This document shows positions 44,461 through 52,849 of a stretch of DNA of 64,000 nucleotides, piece by piece. The stretch lies in NCBI GenBank assembly GCA_964526675.1, contig CAZGLY010000002.1, forward strand, positions 71,176 through 135,175, given 5' to 3'. Each line of letters starts with the position of its first letter. The first letter of the stretch is position 1. A program made the position numbers and the translations under genes. This DNA comes from CAZADA01 sp964526675. Lineage in GTDB: Bacteria > Pseudomonadota > Alphaproteobacteria > Caulobacterales > Maricaulaceae. The notes under the pieces were generated by a model, which worked only from the letters and a program-made list of their open reading frames with translations, was not told the DNA's origin and made no database searches.

Positions 44461-45675
44461 ATGCTGACCGCAGAGACACTCATCGGCATTTTGCTGTGTA
44501 TAGCGGCCTTCTCGCTGGTTTCCCGGCGGATCGAACAATTTATCATTACCCTCCCGATCGTCTTCACGGCGATCGGTCTGGCGCTCGGCGAGCTTGGTGC
44601 TGAACTCGTGCCCATGGAGGCCGAGACCGAGATCATTCACACCATTGCCGAAGTGACGCTGATCCTCATCCTGTTCTCGGATGCCTCGCGGGTGAGTTTC
44701 AAACGGTTGCGGGGCGATCTGGCGATCCCGGCGCGCATGCTGATGATCGGCATGCCGCTGACCATCCTCTTCGGTACTCTGGTTGCTCTTTCCGTCTCGC
44801 CCGGCGAGCCGTGGCCGCTTGCGCTTCTGGTCGCGGCGATTCTCACGCCGACGGATGCCGCCCTCGGGCAGACCGTTGTCACAAGCCCCAGCGTGCCGCA
44901 GCGCATCCGGCAAAGCATCAATGTGGAGAGCGGTCTCAATGACGGGCTCGCGCTGCCCATCGTGATCATTGCCGCCGTGATGGCGTCCGAGGCCGCCGGG
45001 GTCGAGGCTGAGGGCGTGCCGGAGAATATTGCGCTCTTTGCCCTGGCACAGGTCACGCTCGGTCCGCTGGCCGGGGCGGCGGTCGGGTTCATCAGTGCCC
45101 GGCTTCTGGATCGGGCGATCGCGGCGCGCTATGCGACCCTGGTCTTTCAGGGCATTTACTTTCTGAGCGTGGCGTTTTTGAGCTACTTCGTGGCCGAGTG
45201 GATCGGCGGCAATGGGTTCATCGCGGCCTTCATCGCAGGGCTGACATTCGGCAACACCTTGAAAATGTCCAATGACTTCATCGGCGAGTTCATGGAAAGC
45301 GAGGGGCAGATCCTCACCATGCTCACCTTCATCATTTTCGGGGCGGTTCTGGCGCCGGCCGGGCTGGAGCATTTGTCCTGGCTGACGCTCATGCTCGCCG
45401 TGCTGTTCCTGACCGTGATCCGCATGCTGCCGATCTATCTGTCGCTGACGGGGCTGGGGCTGACATCCTATGAGAAACTGTTTCTCGGTTGGTTCGGTCC
45501 GCGCGGGCTGGCCTCCATCCTGTTCGCTCTTCTGGTTCTGGAACGCTTTCCCGTCCCTGGCAGTGAGGAATTGGTGGCCTGCGTGGTGCTTACGGTTTTG
45601 ATCAGTATCGTTGCTCACGGCGTGACGGCGGCACCTATGTCGGCCCGGTTCACACGGTCCGGAGGCGGACGATGA
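44461..45675 (+). CDS. Cation:proton antiporter (CPA1/NhaP-like)
   Basis: 404 residues, about 12 membrane segments. It shows TPTDAALGQTVV (TM5 region with Pro/Asp), ESGLNDGLALPIV (the NDG motif of CPA1 exchangers) and a final GWFGPRGLAS segment typical of Na/H or K/H antiporters. ATG 44461 is just after a GGAGGGGG site. It is 35 bases after msrB and overlaps the next gene by four bases (ATGA), so the three may be one operon. Confidence 0.92.
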   Translation: MLTAETLIGILLCIAAFSLVSRRIEQFIITLPIVFTAIGLALGELGAELVPMEAETEIIHTIAEVTLILILFSDASRVSFKRLRGDLAIPARMLMIGMPLTILFGTLVALSVSPGEPWPLALLVAAILTPTDAALGQTVVTSPSVPQRIRQSINVESGLNDGLALPIVIIAAVMASEAAGVEAEGVPENIALFALAQVTLGPLAGAAVGFISARLLDRAIAARYATLVFQGIYFLSVAFLSYFVAEWIGGNGFIAAFIAGLTFGNTLKMSNDFIGEFMESEGQILTMLTFIIFGAVLAPAGLEHLSWLTLMLAVLFLTVIRMLPIYLSLTGLGLTSYEKLFLGWFGPRGLASILFALLVLERFPVPGSEELVACVVLTVLISIVAHGVTAAPMSARFTRSGGGR

Positions 45676-46154
45676 CCGAGAGCGACACGCCCTTGCGGCG
45701 CTTGATGGACCGGTTTGCGCAGGACGGAACCCTGCGCTGGATCGGTGTGCGTCCCACCCGCCGGGTAGCGCTGGTGCCGGTGAACGAGGCGTCCGTCACC
45801 GAGACCGGCCTTGATGGCGATCACCGGGCCACGCCCGGCAAGCGGGCGGTCACCTTGATCCAATGGGAGCATGTGCCGGTGATTGCCGCGCTTGCCGGGC
45901 TCGATGCGGTCGATCCCGGCCTCTTGCGGCGCAATCTGGCGGTTTCGGGCATCAATCTGCTGGGGCTGCGGAACCGGACCTTCCGCATCGGTCCGGTGAT
46001 TCTGAAGGGCTCGGGGCTGTGCGCGCCGTGCAGCCGCATGGAAGAGGCGCTTGGCCCCGGCGGCTATACCGCCATGCGCGGCCATGGCGGCATTACGGCT
46101 GAGGTCGTCAGTGGCGGGACCATCGCGCTCGGCGATGCAGTCGGTCCGGCCTGA
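45672..46154 (+). CDS. MOSC domain protein
   Basis: 160 residues, a stand-alone MOSC domain. The key motifs GDHRA near residue 50, RRNLAVSGINLLGL and the conserved Cys in CAPCSRMEEALGPGGYTAMRGHGG are present. MOSC domains bind sulfur/molybdenum cofactor intermediates; the role here is unknown. Its start overlaps the antiporter stop. Confidence 0.9.
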   Translation: MTESDTPLRRLMDRFAQDGTLRWIGVRPTRRVALVPVNEASVTETGLDGDHRATPGKRAVTLIQWEHVPVIAALAGLDAVDPGLLRRNLAVSGINLLGLRNRTFRIGPVILKGSGLCAPCSRMEEALGPGGYTAMRGHGGITAEVVSGGTIALGDAVGPA

Positions 46155-46353
46155 CGACGGCGCGGACCAGCGCCAATACCGCCCCAGGACGTTTTCATCC
46201 TTCTGAGAAAAAGGTGACACAGGCGTCAACTTTTGACAAGCTTGGCGCGGACACCGCCAGACTCCTTGATCCGAGGCCTTTGCCGGATCAAGCTTAGGAT
46301 GGCAATGACATCACGGCGGCGCTCCAACCGCCGGCCTAGGAGAGGAGAGGCCC

Positions 46354-47403
46354 ATGCACAGTCAGGCGATCACCGAATTCGGCGCACCGCTTCAGCCGGT
46401 GGAGGCTGAAACGCCGGTGCCGGCCGGGACGCAGGTTCTGCTCAAGGTCGAAAACTGCGGGGTGTGCCATTCCGATGTGCACATTCACGACGGCTATTTC
46501 GATCTAGGTGGCGGTAACAAGCTGCCGATGGGCGCCGGGCTCAAGCTGCCGTTCACCCTTGGCCATGAAATTCAAGGCGAAGTGGTTGCGGTCGGTCCGG
46601 ATGCGGAGGGCGTCAGTGTCGGCATGCGCCGGGTGGCGTATCCATGGATCGGTGAGGGGGCCTGTCCGGCCTGTCAGCGGGGCGAGGAGCATCTGTGCCC
46701 AAAGCCGTCCCAGCTGGGATGTTCCGTCAACGGTGGATATGCGACCCATGTGATGGTGCCGCATCCGCGTTATCTCATCGATTACGGCCAGATCGATCCG
46801 GGCCTGGCCGCGACCTATATGTGTTCGGGCCTGACCGCCTATTCGGCCATGCGCAAGGTCGGTATACCGGGTCCGGATGATGATGTTCTCGTTCTGGGCT
46901 GCGGCGGCGTCGGCATGATGGGGGTTCAATTCGCCCAGGCCGTGCTCGGCAAGGCGCCGCTTGCCGCCGATATCGACGATGCGCGTCTGGAGGCGGCCAA
47001 GGCGGCGGGCGCCAAGGCGGTCTACAACACCAAGGACCCCAAGGCCATCGAGCAGCTTCTGGCCGATACGAATGGCGGGGTTTACGCGGTCGTCGATTTC
47101 GTCGGGGGCGAGCCGACTTTTGCCTTCGGTGGCGCGGTCATCCGGCGCGGCGGGAAAATCGTCATGGTCGGCCTGTTCGGCGGAGCCATGGCCATGCCGC
47201 TGCCGATGTTCCCCTTGCGGCAGATGAGCATTGTCGGGTCGTTCGTCGGATCGCTTCAGGAGGCCCAGGACATGATGGCACTGGTGCGGGCGGGGAGGGT
47301 GTCCTCGATTCCCATCGACAAACGCCCGCTCGATCAGGCCAACGGCGCGCTTGAGGATCTGCGCGAGGGCCGGGTCGTCGGACGGGTCGTGCTGAACCCT
47401 TAA
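46354..47403 (+). CDS. Zinc-dependent alcohol dehydrogenase (MDR superfamily)
   Basis: 349 residues. The catalytic zinc site has CGVCHSD and GHE. The structural site reads WIGEGACPACQRGEEHLC: three Cys plus a Glu in place of the first Cys, as known in the Sulfolobus solfataricus enzyme. The NAD-binding motif is LGCGGVGMMG. It oxidises an alcohol or reduces an aldehyde; substrate not evident. ATG 46354 follows GGAGAGGAG. A strong bidirectional hairpin follows. Confidence 0.93.
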   Translation: MHSQAITEFGAPLQPVEAETPVPAGTQVLLKVENCGVCHSDVHIHDGYFDLGGGNKLPMGAGLKLPFTLGHEIQGEVVAVGPDAEGVSVGMRRVAYPWIGEGACPACQRGEEHLCPKPSQLGCSVNGGYATHVMVPHPRYLIDYGQIDPGLAATYMCSGLTAYSAMRKVGIPGPDDDVLVLGCGGVGMMGVQFAQAVLGKAPLAADIDDARLEAAKAAGAKAVYNTKDPKAIEQLLADTNGGVYAVVDFVGGEPTFAFGGAVIRRGGKIVMVGLFGGAMAMPLPMFPLRQMSIVGSFVGSLQEAQDMMALVRAGRVSSIPIDKRPLDQANGALEDLREGRVVGRVVLNP

Positions 47404-47424
47404 GCCGATCGACCGGGTACGGAA

Positions 47425-47456
47425 AAACCCGCGATGCCGGATGGCATCGCGGGTTT
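47425..47456. terminator. Bidirectional rho-independent terminator
   Basis: 14-bp perfect stem (47425-47438 with 47443-47456) and a 4-nt loop, with A-rich 5' side and T-rich 3' side. It lies between the ADH stop (47403) and the CBS-protein stop (47476), which converge. Confidence 0.92.
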
Positions 47457-47475
47457 GTTGTTTCAGCGCCCTTGC

Positions 47476-47997
47476 TCACATCACGCCAACGGAGACCAGC
47501 AGAACAAGAGCGATCAGGACATAAATGCCGATGCCGCCGGCGACCAGCAGGATTTGATAGTTACGCGACAGGGTCGCCTTGCCCAGTTGCGCGGCCTGAT
47601 GGATCAGATCCGGCCATGTGTAGGAAACGAAATCCCCCTGGGTCATGATCGCGGTCACGCGGCCGTCACTATCGACGATCGGCAGACGGCGGAAGCGTTC
47701 ATTGGACATGATCCGCAGCCAGTCGAGAATATCGTCCTCGGCGCTGGCGACCCGCACATCGCGCGTCATGATGGCCTCAAGCGGTGTGGACTCCGCCGGG
47801 AGGTTATGGCGCACAAGGCGGTTCATGATGTCCCGCTCGGTGACGAGGCCAATCGGCTTGCGGTCCGCATCCACGATGACCACGGAGCCATAACCCCGGT
47901 CGGCCATCTCTTTCACGGCATCGGCCACCATATCGGCCGGGCCGAATGTCAGAGGGGCACCTTTCGATTTGAATTCCGGTCTGTCCTTAATCTGCAT
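47476..47997 (-). CDS. CBS-domain pair protein with C-terminal membrane helix
   Basis: 173 residues. Two CBS repeats: GYGSVVIVDADRKPIGLVTERDI and RFRRLPIVDSDGRVTAIMTQGDF. A single hydrophobic helix (LLVAGGIGIYVLIALVLLV) ends the protein. CBS pairs usually sense adenine nucleotides. ATG 47997 follows GGAGGATC and overlaps the upstream DUF2256 gene by 11 bases. It is the last gene of a photolyase operon. Confidence 0.9.
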   Translation of the reverse strand: MQIKDRPEFKSKGAPLTFGPADMVADAVKEMADRGYGSVVIVDADRKPIGLVTERDIMNRLVRHNLPAESTPLEAIMTRDVRVASAEDDILDWLRIMSNERFRRLPIVDSDGRVTAIMTQGDFVSYTWPDLIHQAAQLGKATLSRNYQILLVAGGIGIYVLIALVLLVSVGVM

Positions 47998-48199
47998 GAC
48001 GCGGATCCTCCTTAAGCTTCGGGTCTGCCGGATGATCCGTCGGCGAATCTGTCCGGCTTTGGATTTTGGAGCGACGGCACCGCTCCGAACAATATTTCAC
48101 CTCATCCCAAACCGCAGCCCATTTCTTACGCCACGCGAAGGGCCGATGACAAACCACACAGGTGCGGGTTGGAAGATGGGGTTTGCGATGCTTGGTCAT
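47987..48199 (-). CDS. DUF2256 domain protein
   Basis: 70 residues. LPTRTCVVCHRPFAWRKKWAAVWDEVKYCSERCRR matches DUF2256, a small treble-clef-like zinc domain (CxxC...CxxxC). Members are commonly next to photolyase/cryptochrome genes, as here. Start ATG 48199 overlaps the photolyase stop by four bases (ATGA) and has a GAGGGG site. Function unknown. Confidence 0.92.
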   Translation of the reverse strand: MTKHRKPHLPTRTCVVCHRPFAWRKKWAAVWDEVKYCSERCRRSKIQSRTDSPTDHPADPKLKEDPRHAD

Positions 48200-49743
48200 G
48201 ACCCCTCGCGGTCGGTCAATGCCAAGTCCATCTGATTCGGGTCCGCGCGTTTGCGCTGCCGGGCGCCGCCGCGCATGGGAATGCCGCTCTTGCGGCTGCC
48301 GTGCTTGTCCTGAATACGGTTCGCCTCATCGCGGAATGACGTGCCGCGCCGCACGGCCCAAATTTTCTGGCGTGCCTCCTTCGCCGCGGCCAGATGATCG
48401 ACGATGGGGAAGGGATATGTCTTGCCAAGGATCGTTTGTGCGCCGTCCCACCCCCATGGCTCATGGATATAACGGTCAGGGACCGTCGATAGTTCCGGCA
48501 CCCAGAACCGGGTGAACCGCCCGTCGGGGTCCTGGTCGTGCCCCTGCTTCACTGGATTGTAGATACGCACCGTGTTGATCCCCGTGGTTCCCGATTGCAT
48601 TTGAACCTGCGGCCAATGAATGCCGGGTTCATAATCGGTGAAGACCCGCGCCAGATGCTCGCCGGGGCGGCGCCAGTCGAGCCACAGGTGATAACTCGCG
48701 ACCGCCATCACCATGGCCCGCATGCGGAAGTTCATCCACCCGGTGGCCTTGAGCGCGCGCATGCAGGCATCGACGAAAGGCAACCCGGTTTCGCCGTCCG
48801 CCCAGGCTGCGAGCCGCACAGGGTCGCCATCCCGGTCCCGCAGGCCGGTGTAGGCCGGGTGCAGATTTTCGAACTCAAGGCCCGGTTCGTCTTCCAGCTT
48901 CTGGGTGAAGTGATCGCGCCAGTGCAGGCGGCCGGAAAAGGACACCATGGCGCCGCGCCAGGACCCGGCAACCTCCTTGGGAAGCGCCTTCAACTCCCGC
49001 TGGCGGCGCCAGGTCGCTTGCGCGGTCTCGCGCATGGCCAAGGTGCCCCAAGCCAGATGCGGGGATAGCCGCGAACAGGCATCGAATCCGGTGACCGGGC
49101 TCGACATAGCCTTGCGGTAGGTCTCGCCGCGCTCTTCCAGAAAACTCGTGAGGCATTCCAGAGCCGCGGTGCGCCCGCCGGCCTGGCGCTCCGGACACGG
49201 ATCAGGGGCGAGCCCAAGGTCAGCGGCCGTCGGGATCGGTCCAGGATTGATTCCGGCGAGCGGTTCGAGCGCGTAGGGCGGGAGCATTTGATCTTCGGCC
49301 ATGAAGCGGTCCCAGCGCCCCGCCCAGCCATTGCGGCTCTTCAGTCCGCGAATGACGCCGTTCTGGCGTTCCTCATGCCAGGGAACGGCGTTCGACCGGC
49401 ACCATGCCTTGACGGCCTTGTCACGGTCATAGGTCCAGCCGTTACCTGTTTCCTCGTGAGACCACAGCGCGGCGATACCCTGGCGCTCGTGGAACCCTCG
49501 CAGGATGTCGATGATCGATCCCACACGGACGATCAGCGGTTGACCCAGGTTCGCAAGGTCCTCGCGCAGACTGGTGAGGCACTCCCCTACGAACGCCCAA
49601 TGGCGCGCTGCCATGTCCGGCTGGCGCCACAACTCCGGTTCGGCCACGAACAAGGGCAGCACGGGCCCGGCCTGGGCGGCCAGGACCAGGGCCCGATGGT
49701 CGTCGATCCGAAGATCCCGTTTGAACCAGACTATGTGCATCAT
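48196..49743 (-). CDS. Cryptochrome/deoxyribodipyrimidine photolyase family protein
   Basis: 515 residues. N-terminal photolyase domain starts MMHIVWFKRDLRIDDHRAL; the FAD-binding domain has SFSGRLHWRDHFTQKL, GLPFVDACMRALKATGWMNFRMRAMV and NTVRIYNPVKQGHDQDPDGRFTRFWVPEL. This is the FAD-binding type of photolyase/cryptochrome; it may repair UV dimers or act as a light sensor. I choose ATG 49743, with GAGG upstream; ATG 49761 would overlap the preceding gene. Operon order: DCC protein, photolyase, DUF2256, CBS protein. Confidence 0.92.
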   Translation of the reverse strand: MMHIVWFKRDLRIDDHRALVLAAQAGPVLPLFVAEPELWRQPDMAARHWAFVGECLTSLREDLANLGQPLIVRVGSIIDILRGFHERQGIAALWSHEETGNGWTYDRDKAVKAWCRSNAVPWHEERQNGVIRGLKSRNGWAGRWDRFMAEDQMLPPYALEPLAGINPGPIPTAADLGLAPDPCPERQAGGRTAALECLTSFLEERGETYRKAMSSPVTGFDACSRLSPHLAWGTLAMRETAQATWRRQRELKALPKEVAGSWRGAMVSFSGRLHWRDHFTQKLEDEPGLEFENLHPAYTGLRDRDGDPVRLAAWADGETGLPFVDACMRALKATGWMNFRMRAMVMAVASYHLWLDWRRPGEHLARVFTDYEPGIHWPQVQMQSGTTGINTVRIYNPVKQGHDQDPDGRFTRFWVPELSTVPDRYIHEPWGWDGAQTILGKTYPFPIVDHLAAAKEARQKIWAVRRGTSFRDEANRIQDKHGSRKSGIPMRGGARQRKRADPNQMDLALTDREGS

Positions 49744-49753
49744 GGGACGGGCC

Positions 49754-50137
49754 TCAGCCATCCGTGTCCCGGGCGCGGAAGAAGCGCTGCAGATGCGGGC
49801 GAACGGGGAGGAAGAGTCTGTAGCCCAGTTCGAGCGCCCAACTCAGCGGCCAGACCTGAGCGATGCGGCCGATGATCCGGAAGGCGGGCAGGCCGGTCCA
49901 TAGCACGGCGAAGGCTTTGCCACCTGAATAGAGTTGCCCCTGGGCGTCCTCGACATGGAATCGGGCCATGGCCTCCTGATGCGACAGTCCGGGACGCACT
50001 TCGTCACCGTCGATCTCGCTGATATCCACCCAGCGGATCGCATCGGCGCCGCGCCGACGCTGATAGAAGGCGATCTCGCGCCGGCACAGGGGGCAGGAGC
50101 CGTCGAAATAGACGGTTAATGGCACTTGCTCAGGCAT
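49754..50137 (-). CDS. DCC-family (DUF393) thiol-oxidoreductase-like protein
   Basis: 127 residues. DGSCPLCRREIAFY is the DxxCPxC signature of DUF393/DCC proteins, proposed thiol-disulfide oxidoreductases; a GGKAFAVLW segment follows. It is short, without signal. ATG 50137 starts the domain; 50179 is possible. First gene of the photolyase operon. Confidence 0.9.
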   Translation of the reverse strand: MPEQVPLTVYFDGSCPLCRREIAFYQRRRGADAIRWVDISEIDGDEVRPGLSHQEAMARFHVEDAQGQLYSGGKAFAVLWTGLPAFRIIGRIAQVWPLSWALELGYRLFLPVRPHLQRFFRARDTDG

Positions 50138-50299
50138 GGAAAGTCTCTTTCGGTCCCGATCCGATGGTTGCGACAACACGTACCACTCTCACTTAGAGCC
50201 GGGGCGCGGGAAGTCGACACGCATTGGTGGCGGGGCCATGTGCGGTGAGGTTGTGCTCTTGTCGGAAGAGGCGTACCGAAACAAGGGAGATCTTGAAGG

Positions 50300-50740
50300 A
50301 TGACACGATCCCGGATGGCGATTGCGCTGGGTGTCGCGGGTCTGCTGCCGTTCGCGGGAGCAGCCGGCCTTGTCTGGGCCGGTCCGCTGGACTGGCAGGG
50401 CCTGGCGCTGTCGGCGCAGCTTTGGTACGGCGCGGTGATCCTGTCCTTTCTCGGCGGCATCGTCTGGGGCCGGGCCTTGACCCTTGAACCCGAGGCGCGC
50501 GCAGCCGGATGGATTGCGTTTTCGGTCGTCCCCTCGCTCATCGGTTGGGCCGCCTTGTTTTGGCCGGCACCGACAAGCCATTGGGTTCTGATTGGCGGGT
50601 TCCTGGTCTCGCTTCTGACGGAAGCCAATCTGCGTGATGATGGCTCTTATCCGCGTTGGTTCTGGCAGTTGCGTCAGGGCCTGACCCTCGGCGCGGTGAT
50701 CTGTCTGGCGGCGGGCGCGGCCTCCACCATTGCGATCTAG
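50300..50740 (+). CDS. DUF3429 family membrane protein
   Basis: 146 residues, about four membrane helices. WYGAVILSFLGGIVWGRAL and LLTEANLRDDGSYPRWFWQLRQGLT fit DUF3429. Function unknown. Divergent from the DCC gene, and 10 bases before the next + gene, which is probably co-transcribed. Confidence 0.85.
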   Translation: MTRSRMAIALGVAGLLPFAGAAGLVWAGPLDWQGLALSAQLWYGAVILSFLGGIVWGRALTLEPEARAAGWIAFSVVPSLIGWAALFWPAPTSHWVLIGGFLVSLLTEANLRDDGSYPRWFWQLRQGLTLGAVICLAAGAASTIAI

Positions 50741-50750
50741 GGTGATTGGT

Positions 50751-51743
50751 ATGCAGATGTCTTCCCAGAAGATCGCGGTCATCGGTGCAGGCATGACCGG
50801 CATTGCGTGCGCCCGCATCCTTGATGACGCCGGCCTCGCGGTCACCGTTTTCGACAAGGGGCGGGGCCTTGGGGGGCGCCTCGCCACGCGGCGCACGCCT
50901 GAGGGTTTGAGTTTCGATCATGGCGCTCAATTCGTCACCGCACGCAGCGATGCCTTCCGCGCCTGGACAGCGCCGCTGATCGATGGCGGCCATGTGGCGG
51001 ACTGGCACCCGGAGGGCACAGAGCGCGCCGGGCATGACAGCGATCCCTGGCTCGTGGGGGTTCCGGGCATGAACGCCTTTGTGAAAGCCGGCGCTCAGGG
51101 GCTCGATGTCCGCCTGTCAACGCTTGTGACGGCCATCGAACGGGACCATGGGGCGATCCGTATGCGGACGGAGGAAAATCCTGAAGGGGACACGTTCGAT
51201 CATGTCGCAATGACCGTTCCCGCGCCGCAGGCTGTCGCCCTCCTATCCTCGGAACCGGATATGGCGGCTGCCCTGGACCGGGTAGCCATGGCGCCCTGTT
51301 GGGCCCTGCTGATCGCGTTTGCCGAGCCCCTCGGAACAGGTTTTGAGGCCCGCCGGTTCGAGACCGGCGATCTGGGCTGGTTGTGCCGCAACACCTCCAA
51401 GCCTGGACGCGATGGGGCGCGCGCTGACTGCTGGATGGCCCATGCCGGCCCGGCCTGGAGCGCGGCCAATCTCGAACGGCGCGCCGAAGATGTGCTCCCC
51501 GATCTGATCGATATGGTTGCTGCGCATGCGGACGGTCCGCTGCCGCCGATTGTCTATAGTGCGGCCCATCGCTGGCGCTATGCCCTCACGACCACGCCGC
51601 TGGGGGCACCGTTCCTGGCGTCAGTAGACGGACGATTGCTGACGGGCGGCGATTGGGCATTGGGGGCGCGGGTGGAATATGCGTTTCAAAGCGGGCAGGC
51701 AATGGCTGATGCCATTCTTCGATCGGCTGGCGGTCAGGCGTAG
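50751..51743 (+). CDS. FAD-dependent amine-oxidase-like protein (renalase type)
   Basis: 330 residues. IAVIGAGMTGIACARIL binds FAD; DKGRGLGGRLATRR and FDHGAQFVTARS are typical of the renalase-like group. The C-terminal GGDWALGARVEYAFQSGQAMA closes the FAD site. Substrate unknown; renalase relatives are often close to photolyases. Its 3' end overlaps the convergent glycosyltransferase by 10 bases. Confidence 0.88.
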   Translation: MQMSSQKIAVIGAGMTGIACARILDDAGLAVTVFDKGRGLGGRLATRRTPEGLSFDHGAQFVTARSDAFRAWTAPLIDGGHVADWHPEGTERAGHDSDPWLVGVPGMNAFVKAGAQGLDVRLSTLVTAIERDHGAIRMRTEENPEGDTFDHVAMTVPAPQAVALLSSEPDMAAALDRVAMAPCWALLIAFAEPLGTGFEARRFETGDLGWLCRNTSKPGRDGARADCWMAHAGPAWSAANLERRAEDVLPDLIDMVAAHADGPLPPIVYSAAHRWRYALTTTPLGAPFLASVDGRLLTGGDWALGARVEYAFQSGQAMADAILRSAGGQA

Positions 51744-52636
51744 AAATCCACCAGGCGACGATTGAACAGATACATCAGCTTCGCGACATTCTTGACCCAT
51801 TGGATCTGGAAGAACCGGGACCGCGCCCGGTCGACCGGCCAGAGGGCCAGCGCGATTAAAGGGGCGGCAGCCGACCGTGCTCCGCAAATCAGGAAGAGGC
51901 GGATGGCCCCCGCCATGCCGTTCGCTTCGAGAGCAATTTGCGCCTGAGCCTTGCCCATGCAGCGCGCGCGCCGCATGAGATAATCCATCGTATACCGATC
52001 CGTGGTCTGCGTTTCCCAGACCACAGCCTCCTTGTTATCGATGACCGGCACCCCCAGACGCCGAAAGAAATCGTTGTCTTCTCCGCCGGTGCGCGCATAG
52101 CACGGATCGAACCGAACCGCCTTTTCCCGAACCGGTGCGGCCCGGACAAAGGCATTTGAGGTTCTGGCCACGCGCGCCGGTGTGCCGGTCGGCCCGGTCG
52201 GGCGTTCCAGGAGGCGGCTGTCGCGCACCCAGCGCGGCGGTTCGATTTCAAATCGCGGTTTGACAATGCCCATCAGCACGGGGGCCTTGAGGCGCTTTGC
52301 GGTTTCGAAATGGACGGCAATCCAGTCCGGCGCGGCAATCTCGTCATCGTCGATAAAGGCCAGCCAGTCGCCCCGCGCCATTGCCAGCGTGCGGTTGCGC
52401 GCAAAGGAAATGCCGCGCTCAGGCTCGACTTCATAGTGGATGGGAAAGGGGGAGCGCTCCTTGGCCTTCTCGACAAGAGTCCGGCCGCTGCCGTCTGGAT
52501 CGTTATCCGCGATGACGATCTCGAGCGCCACGCCCGCGGGGAGAGCCTGGGTGAACAGGCTATCCAGCGTCAAACGCAGATGAGCGCGCTTATACGTGCA
52601 TAAACACACCGAAACGAGCGCCGTTTGGCGTTCCAT
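51734..52636 (-). CDS. Family 2 glycosyltransferase
   Basis: 300 residues. GT-A fold: VSVCLCTYKRAHLRLTLDSL, IVIADNDPDGSG, the DxD-like FIDDDE and GGEDNDFF (catalytic base ED). A C-terminal part with hydrophobic segment follows. It transfers a sugar to an unknown acceptor, possibly in cell-envelope polysaccharide synthesis; there are no other polysaccharide genes nearby. ATG 52636 starts the domain. Confidence 0.9.
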   Translation of the reverse strand: MERQTALVSVCLCTYKRAHLRLTLDSLFTQALPAGVALEIVIADNDPDGSGRTLVEKAKERSPFPIHYEVEPERGISFARNRTLAMARGDWLAFIDDDEIAAPDWIAVHFETAKRLKAPVLMGIVKPRFEIEPPRWVRDSRLLERPTGPTGTPARVARTSNAFVRAAPVREKAVRFDPCYARTGGEDNDFFRRLGVPVIDNKEAVVWETQTTDRYTMDYLMRRARCMGKAQAQIALEANGMAGAIRLFLICGARSAAAPLIALALWPVDRARSRFFQIQWVKNVAKLMYLFNRRLVDFYA

Positions 52637-52763
52637 GTCGACCCCGCGTCTGACCTCGCCATCGCCATGCAAATCTCGTGCACAGGGCGGCGCCGCTTCC
52701 CGCTACATGTCTAGCACGATCATTGAGGACATGCGCCAAGCAAGGGTCAAACGGTCATGACTG

Positions 52764-52796
52764 AAAAAGCGGCGGGCCGCACAGCCGCGCCGCTTT
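52764..52796 (-). terminator. Rho-independent terminator of the dipeptidase gene
   Basis: 9-bp stem (52788-52796 with 52766-52774) followed by TTTTT on the - strand. It lies 54 bases after the dipeptidase stop (52850). Confidence 0.7.
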
Positions 52797-52849
52797 CATC
52801 CTGAAGAATGGGTAAGTCAGCCCAGGGGAGGCGGGTTCGCAGGGGCGCG

